Counted from the stretch's first letter, positions 1 to 9,682 are shown. The stretch: 64,000 bases of DNA from Paenibacillus silvestris (GCF_009882985.1 NZ_WTUZ01000020.1:557353-621352); one strand, 5' to 3'. Notes: a model not told the origin generated them from the letters alone. A program made the numbers and translations.

Positions 1-19
1 AATCTTGTTGCAATTCCAT
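1..19 (-). CDS. Start of a gene cut by the window edge
   Basis: Reading the minus strand, an ATG at position 19 follows a strong ribosome binding site (GGGAGGGAG, about 5 bases upstream). Only six codons (MELQQD) lie in the window, so nothing can be said about its product. It lies downstream of the AraC-type regulator on the same strand. The call rests only on the start signal and could be wrong. Confidence 0.4.
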
Positions 20-94
20 GCTTCTCCCTCCCGCCTTCTACAATGCGGTTAGTATTTGCCATTTTCTTCATTTTATCCAATAGAAACAAGACGA

Positions 95-2383
95 TCATAG
101 CTGATCGCCTTTCCTAAACTGCCCTGGTGTAATCCCCTCATAGCGCTTAAACACGCGAATAAACGTATTGCTGTTCGAGAACCCAACCTTCTGTGTAATA
201 TCCGTAATCGTGTCATCGGTGTCCATCATCAGTTTTTTCGACAACTGGACGCGCTGCTTGTTAACATAATCTATGAAGGTTTCGCCAGACTGCTCCTTGA
301 TGAAGCGTGACAAATACGGCGCATTCACTTCAAATTTCAACGACAGCGAAGTCAGACTCAAATCCATATCCGCCAGATGCTCATCGATATAGCTCAGTAC
401 GTGATCTTTCAGATTCGTATTATGACTTTTCTTCTTGGAATCCACATAATCGCAGACGGTTTTCAAAAACTTATAAATTTCATCTTCAATTTCTGCGAAC
501 GACTCACATTGCGTCAATTGTTTGATCAATGCATGCTTCTCAACAGCCAGCTCGTTCGGTCCCTGATCCAAGTGCTCAATCGCTTTCAGAATCGTGCCGA
601 TCAGCTCAAACATAAGAAGCTTGCCTAGCTGCAGCGACAGCGTGCCGTCGGACACATTCGTGACAATCAGCTCGCTGACCGCCTCCATGGCCTCTTCATA
701 TTGCCCTGTCCGTATATGATTGATGAGCTGACGCTCCATATCCAGCGGGTAATACAGCTCGTTCTTCGGCCTTTTAATCCGGTCAAACGGAATGATTTGG
801 CTCGGACCGATGACGAACTTGTACTCAAGTGCCTCCAGCGCCTCATCAAATCCGTGCGGAATTCCCGCCAGCGTTGGATGAATATCACTAATGCCGATCG
901 TCAGCTGAATATAAAATTTCCCCTGAATAATTTCCTGTGCCTCTTGCGCTGCATCGATTAAGTCCTGCTTCGCCTGAGCTTCCTCCTCATTTTGGATATT
1001 AACGAGGAAAGCAATCATGCCGTCCACTTCAGTCGTAAACACCGTGTGTTTGCGGCCAATCAGCTCTTCGGTGATGTTCGTCACAATGTAATACACATAT
1101 TGCAGCTTAGATTCGCTATCGCGCGACCCGTTGTCATTAAACAAAGCGGTATAATCGCCGATATGAAAAAGCAAAACCGCAAAGCGGTTCGTCTCAAACC
1201 GCAGGTCGAATGAAGCCATTGACTGTGCCAGTGCTGAACCGCTCTCGACTCGTCCCTTGAGAAGTCGCGCCAGAAAGTGGCTGCGCAGCACGTCTTGCTG
1301 CTTCTGGATGGTCGTATTCGCCGTATCCTGAAAGGCAGCATTCTCTGACATGAAGGACTGCAGCAGCAGGAACTCGTCTTTACTGCCCTGCATGTTCGAT
1401 TTAACCTTGGGCGATACCAAATCCACCATCCGGCGAATCGGCATATAGTGCCTGCGCGTCAACCAAATGGACATCGGACCGCCGACGAAAATGCACATGA
1501 ATAGCCCCGCATAAATCCAGCTGCGCAATTGGCTGACTTTCGCCGCATATATTTTCGTAGGCACGATAGAGACGTACTTCCACTCATTTTCGACCGAGGA
1601 AACATAGGAAACTGTCACTTCCTCCTTGTCCCATTTCTGGCTGAACGAGCCCTCATCAGAGGATGAAATCTGTGCCAAATCAAGGTCGGAAACATGCCCC
1701 GGCTCGCCCGCAATCATAATCGGCTTATTGCTGGAGTCCAGGATCAGCACAATGCCAGCTTGCGCGAGCTGAATGTTCGAGATGGCTGCTTTCAGACGTT
1801 CCGCATTCAGCATGACCACAAGTGTCGCCGGTGCTTCATCGGCATTCTGAATAGGCAGAGACTGCAGATACACCATGTCATCTTCAGCTAATTGCAGAAA
1901 ATTTCCGAAATAGATTTTCTCCATGCTGTCGCTCCACTTTTTAAAGGTCATCCCCTTATTGTTTTCGTGAAGCAATTGGAACAGCAGATCATCTTGGTTC
2001 ATCGTCGAGGTGGTCACACCGAAATGCTGCTTTTTCATATACACATACAAATCATTGATATCCCCATTCGATGCCGCATAGGAACGAAGGGATGTGATGA
2101 GGTCAAGCGTATCGATTTTCACTTGCGAGCTGTTGAATTCCGTTTGATTCACATATTTAATAACTTTCGGGTCTAGAGAGAGCTGCAAACCCATCCGTTT
2201 AATATCCTTAAATTGATTATCCAGAGACTGCTTCACCTGATTCAGCAGCGCTTTATTGGAGCGAATGACCTCCGAGTGGAGCAAATGCTGTGATTGAAAG
2301 AGCACCAACATCGTGATGACAATGGGGATACAAAGGATGGTTAAGTTCGAATAAAGCCAAAAAAGAAATACGCTCCGCTTCAT
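95..2383 (-). CDS. AraC-family regulator with membrane sensor domain (YesN/YtdP-like)
   Basis: A 762-residue membrane-bound transcription regulator. Residues about 7-27 form a first membrane segment, about 30-285 an extracellular Cache-like sensor region, and about 290-313 a second membrane segment. A cytoplasmic middle region follows, and the last 100 residues hold the double helix-turn-helix of AraC proteins (DMDLSLTSLSLKFEVN and the closing ITQKVGFSNSNTFIRVFKR). The ATG at 2383 is chosen because GGGAGGG lies about 8 bases upstream; the longer reading adds eight residues without a better site. In Paenibacillus such proteins typically sit beside LplABC-type sugar transporters, and this one lies directly downstream of one, so it probably senses a sugar and controls that operon. 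The ligand is unknown. Confidence 0.88.
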   Translation of the reverse strand: MKRSVFLFWLYSNLTILCIPIVITMLVLFQSQHLLHSEVIRSNKALLNQVKQSLDNQFKDIKRMGLQLSLDPKVIKYVNQTEFNSSQVKIDTLDLITSLRSYAASNGDINDLYVYMKKQHFGVTTSTMNQDDLLFQLLHENNKGMTFKKWSDSMEKIYFGNFLQLAEDDMVYLQSLPIQNADEAPATLVVMLNAERLKAAISNIQLAQAGIVLILDSSNKPIMIAGEPGHVSDLDLAQISSSDEGSFSQKWDKEEVTVSYVSSVENEWKYVSIVPTKIYAAKVSQLRSWIYAGLFMCIFVGGPMSIWLTRRHYMPIRRMVDLVSPKVKSNMQGSKDEFLLLQSFMSENAAFQDTANTTIQKQQDVLRSHFLARLLKGRVESGSALAQSMASFDLRFETNRFAVLLFHIGDYTALFNDNGSRDSESKLQYVYYIVTNITEELIGRKHTVFTTEVDGMIAFLVNIQNEEEAQAKQDLIDAAQEAQEIIQGKFYIQLTIGISDIHPTLAGIPHGFDEALEALEYKFVIGPSQIIPFDRIKRPKNELYYPLDMERQLINHIRTGQYEEAMEAVSELIVTNVSDGTLSLQLGKLLMFELIGTILKAIEHLDQGPNELAVEKHALIKQLTQCESFAEIEDEIYKFLKTVCDYVDSKKKSHNTNLKDHVLSYIDEHLADMDLSLTSLSLKFEVNAPYLSRFIKEQSGETFIDYVNKQRVQLSKKLMMDTDDTITDITQKVGFSNSNTFIRVFKRYEGITPGQFRKGDQL

Positions 2384-2562
2384 GAAAAGAAGCCCTCCCC
2401 TACTCATGCTGTATGCGAATTATCCCATCTTCTACCGCTGATGTACATCTACGATTCTTGCAGCATCATCATTTTTTGGCGTTTCCCTGCCCATTGAGGC
2501 TGAAAACCCAAATATCCCGCCCTCTTTTCGCACATCCAAAAAGAGAACAGGTTCTGGTTTTA

Positions 2563-3441
2563 TTATTCTTTGATTGCTCCGACCATAACGCCTTTTACGA
2601 AGTATTTCTGCAAAAATGGATAGGCAATGAGAATCGGTAGCGTCGCAACCATGATCGTTGCATATTTAATACTCTCTCCAATCGCCTGCGTGTCGTTCGC
2701 GTTCCCCGTTCCTGTGGTCATCGAATCTGTGCTGTTCTGGACGAGAATCTCGCGAAGGATGAGCTGCAGGGGGAATTTCTCCCGATCATGAAGGAACAGC
2801 ATCGCGTTAAACCACGAATTCCAGTGCGCTACACCGTAGTAAAGCACCATGACGGCAATAACTGGCATCGACAGCGGGACCACGATCTGGAACAAAATGC
2901 GCCACTCGCCAGCGCCATCAATCTTAGCAGATTCCATCAACCCTTCCGGAATGGCTTCGAACGATGTCCGCATAATAATTAAGTTCCAGGTGGATATGGC
3001 TACGGGCACGATCAGTGCAAGATAGCTGTTGCCCATGTGCAAGTAATTATTAATTAGCAGATAAGTCGGGATCAAGCCCCCGCTGAAATACATCGTGAAA
3101 ACAATGCTGATCATCAGGAATTTGCGCATAGCAAACTTTCTGGACAGTGCGTAAGCGCCAAGCGTTGTAAAAAAAAGATTAACCATTGTACCCAGAATCA
3201 AGATTAACAGTGTATTCCCATACCCGGTCAAAATGTTCGGATTCGCAATCACCTTCTCAAAGGCGCTCAAGTTAAAACCGAGCGGCTTAAGCAGCAGCCC
3301 TGTATGCTGGATCAGCAAGTTCGAATCACTGATAGAGGCCATGAACACATAGTAGAACGGGTACACGGTACAAATAATTAGCAAAATCATAAGAATCGCA
3401 TTACCGATATCGAATAGACGCTCAGATGCGCTTAATTTCAT
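2563..3441 (-). CDS. Carbohydrate ABC transporter permease (LplC/YtcP-like)
   Basis: A 292-residue inner-membrane permease of the binding-protein-dependent transport family, with about six hydrophobic segments. The EAA loop that contacts the ATPase is visible as EAIPEGLMESAKIDGAGEW, followed by IVVPLSMPVIAVM. The C-terminus KGVMVGAIKE is typical of the LplC/YtcP group. The start has a clean AGGAGG site 8 bases upstream. It lies 55 bases after the partner permease and is the last gene of the three-gene operon. No ATPase gene is present, as is usual for this group, which shares a general MsmX-type ATPase encoded elsewhere. The substrate is probably an oligosaccharide; the sequence does not say which. 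Confidence 0.93.
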   Translation of the reverse strand: MKLSASERLFDIGNAILMILLIICTVYPFYYVFMASISDSNLLIQHTGLLLKPLGFNLSAFEKVIANPNILTGYGNTLLILILGTMVNLFFTTLGAYALSRKFAMRKFLMISIVFTMYFSGGLIPTYLLINNYLHMGNSYLALIVPVAISTWNLIIMRTSFEAIPEGLMESAKIDGAGEWRILFQIVVPLSMPVIAVMVLYYGVAHWNSWFNAMLFLHDREKFPLQLILREILVQNSTDSMTTGTGNANDTQAIGESIKYATIMVATLPILIAYPFLQKYFVKGVMVGAIKE

Positions 3442-3496
3442 CGTTCGTTTCCTCCTGAGAGCTTTTCATAAGAAAAGCTGACGTCGTAAGATTAGG

Positions 3497-4414
3497 CTAC
3501 CACAATCGGCTGCCCGAGAATCGGCGGGATATGCTGTTAGCGCTAATAAGCAAGGCGAAGTTAATCATCGATTGAAACAGTCCTACAGCCGTCGTATAGC
3601 TGTAATCATTCCCTTGGGCAAGCCCTTCTCTATATACAAAAGATGAGATCACATCCGCCGTTTCATACGTATTCGGGTTATAAAGCAGGACAATCTTCTC
3701 AAAGCCGACCTCCATCAGGCCGCCAATCCGAAGAATTAGCAGGATCATGATCGTTGGAATGAGTCCTGGCAGCGTTACGCTCCAGATCTGGCGGAATCTT
3801 CCCGCTCCGTCAACACGAACAGCTTCGTATAGTTCAGGGTTAATGCCGCTAAGAGCAGCCAAATAAATAATGGATGACCAGCCAAGCTCTTGCCAAACCG
3901 ATGTGGAAACGAAAATGGTACGGAAGTTTTCTGCATTGTTCATAAGTGCTGAATCCTGACCGCCAAAGAACATAATGATAGAATTCACGATGCCGCCGCG
4001 GTTTGTAAAATCAATAATTAATCCAGAGATAACGACAATCGAGATAAAATGCGGCAAATAGGAAATCGTCTGCACGATCGACTTGAACATCTTCTGGCGA
4101 ATTTCATTGAGCAAAATTGCGAGAATAATTGGTGCCGGGAAGCCGAAAATCAGATTATAGAAGCTAATTAAGAACGTATTGCGCAGTACGCGTACAAAAT
4201 AATAGCTTTGAAAGAAATCTTTGAAATGTGCAAAGCCTACCCAATCACTGCCCCAGATCCCTTTAGCCGGGCTAAAATCCTTGAAAGCAATTACCGCTCC
4301 ATACATCGGGAAATATTTAAAAATGAAGAAGTACAGCGCAACCGGCAATACCATCAGGTAGATTGCGCGATTTTTTCTAATGTCGTCGAGTAGACCCCGA
4401 ATGGAATTCGCCAT
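3497..4414 (-). CDS. Carbohydrate ABC transporter permease (LplB-like)
   Basis: A 305-residue membrane permease, partner of the permease just downstream. The N-terminus IYLMVLPVALYFFIFKYFPMYG is characteristic of LplB-type proteins, and the EAA loop reads NPELYEAVRVDGAGRFRQIW. About six membrane segments are visible. AAGGAAGTGAG precedes the ATG. It is separated from the upstream binding-protein gene by a hairpin with a T-run, which probably lowers permease expression relative to the binding protein. Confidence 0.93.
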   Translation of the reverse strand: MANSIRGLLDDIRKNRAIYLMVLPVALYFFIFKYFPMYGAVIAFKDFSPAKGIWGSDWVGFAHFKDFFQSYYFVRVLRNTFLISFYNLIFGFPAPIILAILLNEIRQKMFKSIVQTISYLPHFISIVVISGLIIDFTNRGGIVNSIIMFFGGQDSALMNNAENFRTIFVSTSVWQELGWSSIIYLAALSGINPELYEAVRVDGAGRFRQIWSVTLPGLIPTIMILLILRIGGLMEVGFEKIVLLYNPNTYETADVISSFVYREGLAQGNDYSYTTAVGLFQSMINFALLISANSISRRFSGSRLW

Positions 4415-4439
4415 GTTCTCACTTCCTTACTGATGTGTT

Positions 4440-4464
4440 AAAAAAAGGGGAGGCTGAGCTCCCC
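4440..4464 (-). terminator. Intra-operon terminator/attenuator
   Basis: On the minus strand a GGGGAG/CTCCCC stem with a 6-base loop is followed by seven Ts. It lies between the binding-protein gene and the first permease gene, a usual place for partial termination that keeps the binding protein in excess. Confidence 0.7.
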
Positions 4465-4487
4465 ACACTCCTGCAATCTGCCTCGCA

Positions 4488-6134
4488 TTAACGTTTGTTA
4501 TAACGATCCGTCGCCGTTTGGTAAATCTCAACCGCACGGTCAATGTTCATCTTTTTCACTTGCTCCATCGTTTTGTCATAGTCTTCAACTTTCGCAGCGC
4601 CCATCACGACCTTGGTGATTTGTTCAGTCAACAGTGTGCTTACATCGTTAAGAATTTTCGCCGACTCTTTTGCTTCATCGGTCGACAGGACAACTGGCGG
4701 AAGCATGACTTTATAAGCGTTGTTTGCATATTTAGCGTATAGTTTTACAGCGTCTTTTTGTGCTTGCAATTGATAGTACTGATCGTTGTAACGGTCATCA
4801 TCCAAACCGGAGAAGCCGTAGTTCGCGATAAAATATTTGGCCATCGCTTGGGAAATCGGCAGGTTGTCCGGGTTTTTCAAAATCAAGTCCGTGTACTTCG
4901 GCTGACCATCAGCTTTGGTAAACGTCTGGCCTTCTACGCCAAAGTTTTTGAGCATAGCCCCTTCATCGCTGTACAGATAGTCAATGGCTTTGACCGTTTC
5001 TGCCGCATGTTTATTGGAGCTTGTAATGACCGTTCCGATATTGTCATATTCCCATGACGCTTGCACGAACTTCGGCTCGTCGCCTTTTTTCAGAACCGGA
5101 TACTGCACAGCCGTCAGCTTCGCCTTCGGATCTGTTTTCTGAAGTGCCGGTGTGTACGTCCCGATGCTGCCGCCGATGAAGCCGTAGAACGCGCCTGCTT
5201 TACCGGAGGTAATTTTGGCATCCATCGTTTTCGTATCATTAGAAGCGAAGTCTGGATCAATCAGACCTTCTTTGTACCATTTTTGCATCGTCGTCAAATA
5301 TTGCTTAAACTCCGGCTGCGTTGGACCGAACTTCACTTTGCCGCCATCGATATAGAAAGAACTTGCATTGGCAATCGTCGACATGCCGGCAACGCCATAT
5401 GCGCCTGCGAAGTCAGCGAAGGAAAGCGGATAGCTTTTGTTCAGAGTGAAAGGAATAACGCCTTTCTTCTCTTTGAAAGCTCTTAGCACCGTTTCCCATT
5501 CATCGATCGTTTCTGGCGCTTGCAAACCAAGCTCCTCAAGCCAATCTTGGCGAACTACCATCCCGCTGAATGTCTTGTACTGACCGTATTGACCTACCTT
5601 CAAGTGAGGCAGCGCATAAATATCGCCGTTGTCCGCTTTAATTTGCTTGGCAATTTGCGGATTGGCATCCAAGATTTTTTTCAAATTCGGTGCGTTCTTT
5701 TCAATGAGATCATTTAGTTTAATAATCGTGCCGTCTTTGAACATTTTTGCGGTTCCGCCCTGGACGCTATTCCAGTTCCATAGCATCGAATCCGGCAAGT
5801 TATTAGAAGCAACCATAACACCGTACTGCTGAACGTCATCCTGCGGCGTGTTTCCGGAGGAATGCTGGAAGTCGAAGGTCACGTTCGTTTTCTTCGCCCA
5901 TTCCTGAACCATAGGAAGCTCGTTCAAGCTTTTGACAACCGCTTTCGCATTTGGATTCATCGGTGTCCACATCGTCACTTTCACAGGATCTTTAGAGACG
6001 GATGCGCTTGCAGCTGGCGCAGTGCTTCCGCTCGCTTCTTTCGTTGTTCCAGAATTGCCGCAAGCTGTTACTAAGGATAGTACGAGCGCGGAGGCAAGTA
6101 CAGGAAGCACCTTGAATGCTTTATTTCTTTTCAT
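4488..6134 (-). CDS. Extracellular solute-binding lipoprotein (LplA-like)
   Basis: A 548-residue lipoprotein with a signal peptide ending in a lipobox (LSLVTAC, Cys about residue 25) and a Ser/Ala/Thr-rich linker. The mature part resembles the large (about 500-residue) family 1 solute-binding proteins of Paenibacillus carbohydrate transporters, with WGWNS/VQGGTAKMFKDGTI-like features and the pattern PDSMLWNWNS. It should capture the sugar outside the cell and deliver it to the two permeases encoded downstream. AGGGGAGTG precedes the ATG. As first gene of the operon it should be the most expressed. Confidence 0.92.
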   Translation of the reverse strand: MKRNKAFKVLPVLASALVLSLVTACGNSGTTKEASGSTAPAASASVSKDPVKVTMWTPMNPNAKAVVKSLNELPMVQEWAKKTNVTFDFQHSSGNTPQDDVQQYGVMVASNNLPDSMLWNWNSVQGGTAKMFKDGTIIKLNDLIEKNAPNLKKILDANPQIAKQIKADNGDIYALPHLKVGQYGQYKTFSGMVVRQDWLEELGLQAPETIDEWETVLRAFKEKKGVIPFTLNKSYPLSFADFAGAYGVAGMSTIANASSFYIDGGKVKFGPTQPEFKQYLTTMQKWYKEGLIDPDFASNDTKTMDAKITSGKAGAFYGFIGGSIGTYTPALQKTDPKAKLTAVQYPVLKKGDEPKFVQASWEYDNIGTVITSSNKHAAETVKAIDYLYSDEGAMLKNFGVEGQTFTKADGQPKYTDLILKNPDNLPISQAMAKYFIANYGFSGLDDDRYNDQYYQLQAQKDAVKLYAKYANNAYKVMLPPVVLSTDEAKESAKILNDVSTLLTEQITKVVMGAAKVEDYDKTMEQVKKMNIDRAVEIYQTATDRYNKR

Positions 6135-6389
6135 AGAAACACTCCCCTAGATGAATATGGATGATTTGGCTTTAATGCCGTAAGCGAATTAGCCTGTGAA
6201 TGAAGCATACATGGTACAAGGAGAAGCCGTATATCGCTTATTTTTCAGTTGTATTGTTTTCTTATGAAAAGGCGTCGCCGCTTTTTGTAGCATCTTCATT
6301 TTATGAGAATTCCCCGAAAAACAAAGGAAAAATCGCCACCTCGCCGCTTTACGTACGCGGTTCAGTAGCGATTATAGGATGAATCGGGG
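6135..6389. other. Intergenic region upstream of the sugar transporter operon
   Basis: About 255 bases between the DeoR gene end and the binding-protein gene start. It should hold the promoter of the transporter operon. I see no convincing -35/-10 pair; TTCACA followed 17 bases later by CATTAA on the minus strand is a weak candidate. No RNA element was recognised. Confidence 0.4.
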
Positions 6390-7160
6390 TTATTCGCCGA
6401 TCAGCACTTCAATGCCCAGCGCTTCGATAGTGTCCATCCATTCTTTGGGACAGCCCGAATCTGTGATCAGCATCGAGATTTCGTCCAGCTTGGCCACTCG
6501 AGCAAACGTAGACATCCCGAATTTGGAATGGTCCGCAACCAGAATCGCCTCTTCTGCGCGCTGCATCATTTTTCGCGAAATGACCGCTTCGGCCAAATGA
6601 AAGTCAGTAATCCCATCAGCAAGTGAAATGCCGCCAACCGAAATAAACGCTTTATTCACTTTAAATTGGTCCAGCATCTGATCGGTAAGGGAGCCCGTGG
6701 CCGCTTTGAGCTCCAGATTGACTTCTCCGCCCAAGAAAATAATTCGGCCGCCAAAAGTCTCCATCGCCAAATTAAGGATAGGAACAGAGTGCGTGATCAA
6801 GGTGACATTGTGATGATCCTTCAAATAAGGCAACATCTCGAGCGTTGTCGTGCTGTTATCCAGCATGATCGTCTCCCCGTCCTGCACGATGGAGGCAGCC
6901 GCCTTGCCAATCGCCACCTTTTCTTTCTTCATCATCTGCGTTCGTCTCAGAAAAGGCGGCTCGACTAGCTCCATGCGCATTTTGACTGCGCCTCCGTACA
7001 CTTTGCGAAGCTTGCCCTCCTTCTCCAAGCGATCTAGGTCCCTTCGGACCGTTTCGGTCGACACGCTGAGGAGCTCAGACAAGTGAAGAACCTGGACTTT
7101 CCCTTCCATCTCCAAATGATTTAGGATCTTCATCCTGCGATCTTCGAATGTTAATGACAT
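6390..7160 (-). CDS. DeoR-family transcriptional repressor
   Basis: A 256-residue sugar-metabolism-type repressor. The N-terminal DeoR helix-turn-helix is clear (RRMKILNHLEMEGKVQVLHLSELLSVS, then TVRRDLDRLEKEGKL), followed by the sugar-phosphate-binding domain with GxxMLDNSTT-like and LGGEVN patterns. The ATG at 7160 is chosen because GCAGGAGG stands 6 bases upstream; a longer frame exists but lacks a site. It is divergent from the metallophosphoesterase/EamA pair, which it may control together with itself; the neighbouring transporter is another possible target. The effector is unknown. Confidence 0.92.
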   Translation of the reverse strand: MSLTFEDRRMKILNHLEMEGKVQVLHLSELLSVSTETVRRDLDRLEKEGKLRKVYGGAVKMRMELVEPPFLRRTQMMKKEKVAIGKAAASIVQDGETIMLDNSTTTLEMLPYLKDHHNVTLITHSVPILNLAMETFGGRIIFLGGEVNLELKAATGSLTDQMLDQFKVNKAFISVGGISLADGITDFHLAEAVISRKMMQRAEEAILVADHSKFGMSTFARVAKLDEISMLITDSGCPKEWMDTIEALGIEVLIGE

Positions 7161-7222
7161 AAATAACCTCCTGCCTATGACCGATGCTAGCAACATTGTG
7201 ATGTTTCATGTTGTTTTCATCT

Positions 7223-7251
7223 AGTGTATAAGCAGGAGGTTAGCCTGTCAA
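7223..7251 (-). promoter_or_regulatory. Promoter of the DeoR gene
   Basis: On the minus strand a perfect TTGACA (7246-7251) is followed after 17 bases by TACACT (7223-7228). It lies about 60 bases upstream of the chosen DeoR start. Copies of an 11-base word, CGATGCTAGCA, lie on each side (7182-7192 and 7254-7264), a possible operator pair. Confidence 0.6.
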
Positions 7252-7264
7252 CGCGATGCTAGCA

Positions 7265-7549
7265 GGCGATCGATCTTCTCAGTTCCTGATGAGCAACTAC
7301 TTTGGTTAATGAATTCAAACAGTGCAATTCCAATCTCGTATTTGGCATGTAGAGAGTCTACCTTCATATCTAGAGAAATTGCGTATATCTTAAAGGTATG
7401 TGAATTCTTCTGATGAAAGGAAACGTAAACGAATTGTAAATTATTCATTGACAGGTTTAGAGCAACAGAGATACAATTGTCAACAAACAACAACATTTTA
7501 ATATAAAACCACATAAAAACAACAACCCCAAAGACGGAGGACTATACTT
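7265..7549. other. Divergent intergenic region with promoter for the phosphoesterase gene
   Basis: This AT-rich stretch carries a plus-strand promoter candidate: TTGACA at 7448-7453 and TACAAT at 7472-7477, 18 bases apart, about 70 bases before the ATG at 7550. The region after the -10 is rich in CAAC/ACAAC words. A minus-strand open frame through it looks like chance coding. Confidence 0.5.
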
Positions 7550-8500
7550 ATGCAGCATCAACTTTTCTTTCGTGAGGATCAAACCTTTACGATTACCCAG
7601 TTCACAGATTTACATTGGAAAGATGGCGGCGCCCTCGATCAGCAGACACGAAAGCTGATGGAAGGTGTGCTGGATGCAGAGCAGCCTGATCTGGTCGTAT
7701 TCACAGGCGACGTGATCTACACCGGGTATGTGACTCCTGGCGAACCGGTCTGCGAACAGCCGCTGGAAGCTTTTCGCGAAGCCATCCACGCCGCAGAAAC
7801 GCGCGGTATCCCATGGGCGGTTGTATTCGGCAACCACGATACGGAAACAATCATTACGCGTGAGGACCTCATGCGAACCGTGCTCAAACAACCGCATACC
7901 GTAACACAGCGCGGTCCTCTTGATGTTCATGGCGTAGGCAACTATACGGTATCTATTCAAGGTGCTGACGGGAAAGCCGCTGCGGCACTGTATTTTTTTG
8001 ACTCGGGCAACCAGTCCCCTGTTCCCCATATTCAAGGATACGATTGGATTCGCAGCAGCCAAGTCTCTTGGTACGTAGAAACTTCGAGCAAGCTGCACAC
8101 CGAAAATAATGGGCAGACCATGCCTGCACTAGCTTTCTTCCATATCCCGCTCCCGGAGTATAAGCAGGTCTGGGATACAGAAACCTGCTATGGCCACAAG
8201 CATGAAAATGTGTGCTGTGCGCCTGTTAACTCTGGCCTCTTCGCAGCCATGGTAGAGATGGGTGATGTCATCGGCACCTTCTGCGGCCACGACCATGTCA
8301 ACGACTATCGCGGCAATCTGCATGGCATTGAGCTTTGTTATGGCCGTGCCACGGGCTATAATACCTACGGCAAAGAAGGCTTCCCCCGCGGCGCAAGGAT
8401 GATCCGACTCCGCCAAGGGGAGCGTCATTTCGAAACTTGGCTGCGTTTAGCCGACGGCACGGTTGTAAGCGAACAGCCTGAGCATACGCCTGGCGATTAA
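7550..8500 (+). CDS. Calcineurin-type metallophosphoesterase
   Basis: A 316-residue phosphoesterase with the motifs of the dinuclear metal fold: TDLHW (for DxH), VFTGDVIY (GDxx), FGNHD (GNHD/E), then CGHDH (GHxH). It resembles the Dcr2/YkuE-like group found in Gram-positive bacteria. No signal peptide is seen, so it is probably cytoplasmic. GGAGGA lies 8-9 bases before the ATG. It is followed closely by an EamA permease and is divergent from a DeoR repressor, suggesting a small catabolic unit for a phosphorylated metabolite; the substrate is unknown. Confidence 0.9.
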   Translation: MQHQLFFREDQTFTITQFTDLHWKDGGALDQQTRKLMEGVLDAEQPDLVVFTGDVIYTGYVTPGEPVCEQPLEAFREAIHAAETRGIPWAVVFGNHDTETIITREDLMRTVLKQPHTVTQRGPLDVHGVGNYTVSIQGADGKAAAALYFFDSGNQSPVPHIQGYDWIRSSQVSWYVETSSKLHTENNGQTMPALAFFHIPLPEYKQVWDTETCYGHKHENVCCAPVNSGLFAAMVEMGDVIGTFCGHDHVNDYRGNLHGIELCYGRATGYNTYGKEGFPRGARMIRLRQGERHFETWLRLADGTVVSEQPEHTPGD

Positions 8501-8529
8501 TTTTACCGAAATTGTTTGGAGATGATGGC

Positions 8530-9390
8530 TTGGTTATCGTATCAATCTTACTTGTCATAGCTTCCGGCCTAACCCATGCCATCTGGAGCTTATTCACCAA
8601 AAGCAGCAACAACAAAAGTGTCTTCCTGTGGTCCATTATTATGGTGACCACCGTGATCCTGCTTCCTTTTCTGATCCGAGAATTATGGCTTCATCCTTTG
8701 TCCTTATCTTCTTACGGTCTACTGCTCTTGTCAGCAGCTTTTCAGAGCATCTATGCGCTTCTATTAGCACGGACCTACAACATGGGCGATTTGTCGCAAA
8801 TTTATCCGATTATGCGAGGCACCAGCACCTTATTCATTCCTATCGTCGGCGTTATGTTCCTTAGAGAATCCTTATCGCTATACGGCTGGCTTGGGCTTCT
8901 CTTTATGGTCACTGGCTTCCTGGCTCTCAGCGGCATTTTCACGGGTAAAAGATCAGGAGCTGCCTCGCGTTCAACGATCAAGCCATTCCTGATGGCTCTT
9001 TGTGTAGGCCTATGCACAACCTGCTACGTCTTCGTCGATAAGCTGAATCTGCAGCATATTTCGGCCATCTCTTTGCTCGAAGTCACGAATATCGGATTCG
9101 TTGCGGCATTAACACCGATTGTCATAGCATCCAAACAGTTGCGGCTTGAGTGGAAGCTGAATACCCGAATTATTTTGCTCGGAGCCATACTGAATCCGGG
9201 GTCCTATTTGTTGTTTTTATTCGCCATGAAATATGCGCCTGTGGCCCACATCTCACCGATTCGGGAAATCGGCACTGTTTTTGCCACCATCTTAGGCATT
9301 GTTGTCCTCAAAGAAAAGCAAGGCAAGAAGCGAATTACCTGCTCGGTTCTCATCACAATTGGCATTCTGCTCATTGGATTCTTTGGTTGA
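8530..9390 (+). CDS. EamA/DMT-family membrane transporter
   Basis: A 286-residue, roughly ten-segment membrane protein of the drug/metabolite transporter superfamily, with two repeated halves; the end of the first half (YPIMRGTSTLFIPIVGVMFLRESLS) and of the second (SPIREIGTVFATILGIVVLKE) are typical EamA signatures. The TTG at 8530 is preceded by GGAG at 8-base spacing and is preferred to the TTG at 8512. It follows the phosphoesterase by about 30 bases and is probably cotranscribed. The transported compound is unknown. Confidence 0.88.
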   Translation: MVIVSILLVIASGLTHAIWSLFTKSSNNKSVFLWSIIMVTTVILLPFLIRELWLHPLSLSSYGLLLLSAAFQSIYALLLARTYNMGDLSQIYPIMRGTSTLFIPIVGVMFLRESLSLYGWLGLLFMVTGFLALSGIFTGKRSGAASRSTIKPFLMALCVGLCTTCYVFVDKLNLQHISAISLLEVTNIGFVAALTPIVIASKQLRLEWKLNTRIILLGAILNPGSYLLFLFAMKYAPVAHISPIREIGTVFATILGIVVLKEKQGKKRITCSVLITIGILLIGFFG

Positions 9391-9493
9391 CTTTCTCATC
9401 GGCGTTTCCACCGCCGTGTCCAGAACCTTGCAGGCCGAGCAGGTTGGCGTTGGCGTCGGCATGGGCATGCTCGCCATGGTCAATTTCATTGAA

Positions 9494-9682
9494 ATTAACG
9501 CCGATTCCTCCTGCTATTTTCCTCTGCTGATCCACTTTTGGCCAAATAACTGGATTTTCTACCGCTAATGTCGGGGGATCTAGTAGATTTTGGGTAGCAG
9601 CCCGCGAATTAGCTGGAGTTTCTACCGCTATTCCGCTCCAAGCCACCAAACAGCGCAGAATAACGGTAGATTTTCCATCTAT
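9494..9682. repeat. Family A four-unit intergenic element, copy 1
   Basis: Four related units of about 25 bases: 9494-9519 (inverted), 9546-9569, 9608-9632 and 9658-9682 (inverted). The direct units share CTGGANTTTCTACCGCTA; the outer units read as its relaxed reverse complement (ACGGTAGATTTTCCATCTAT). The core starts are 52, 63 and 48 bases apart, exactly as in the second copy at 39.9 kb. It lies between two convergent genes. The function is unknown; a REPIN-like repeat, a structured RNA or a protein-binding array are all possible. Confidence 0.75.

Noticed and set aside
7248..7514. 88-codon minus-strand frame upstream of the DeoR gene
   Set aside because: It has no binding site, overlaps two promoter candidates and has a composition typical of AT-rich intergenic DNA.
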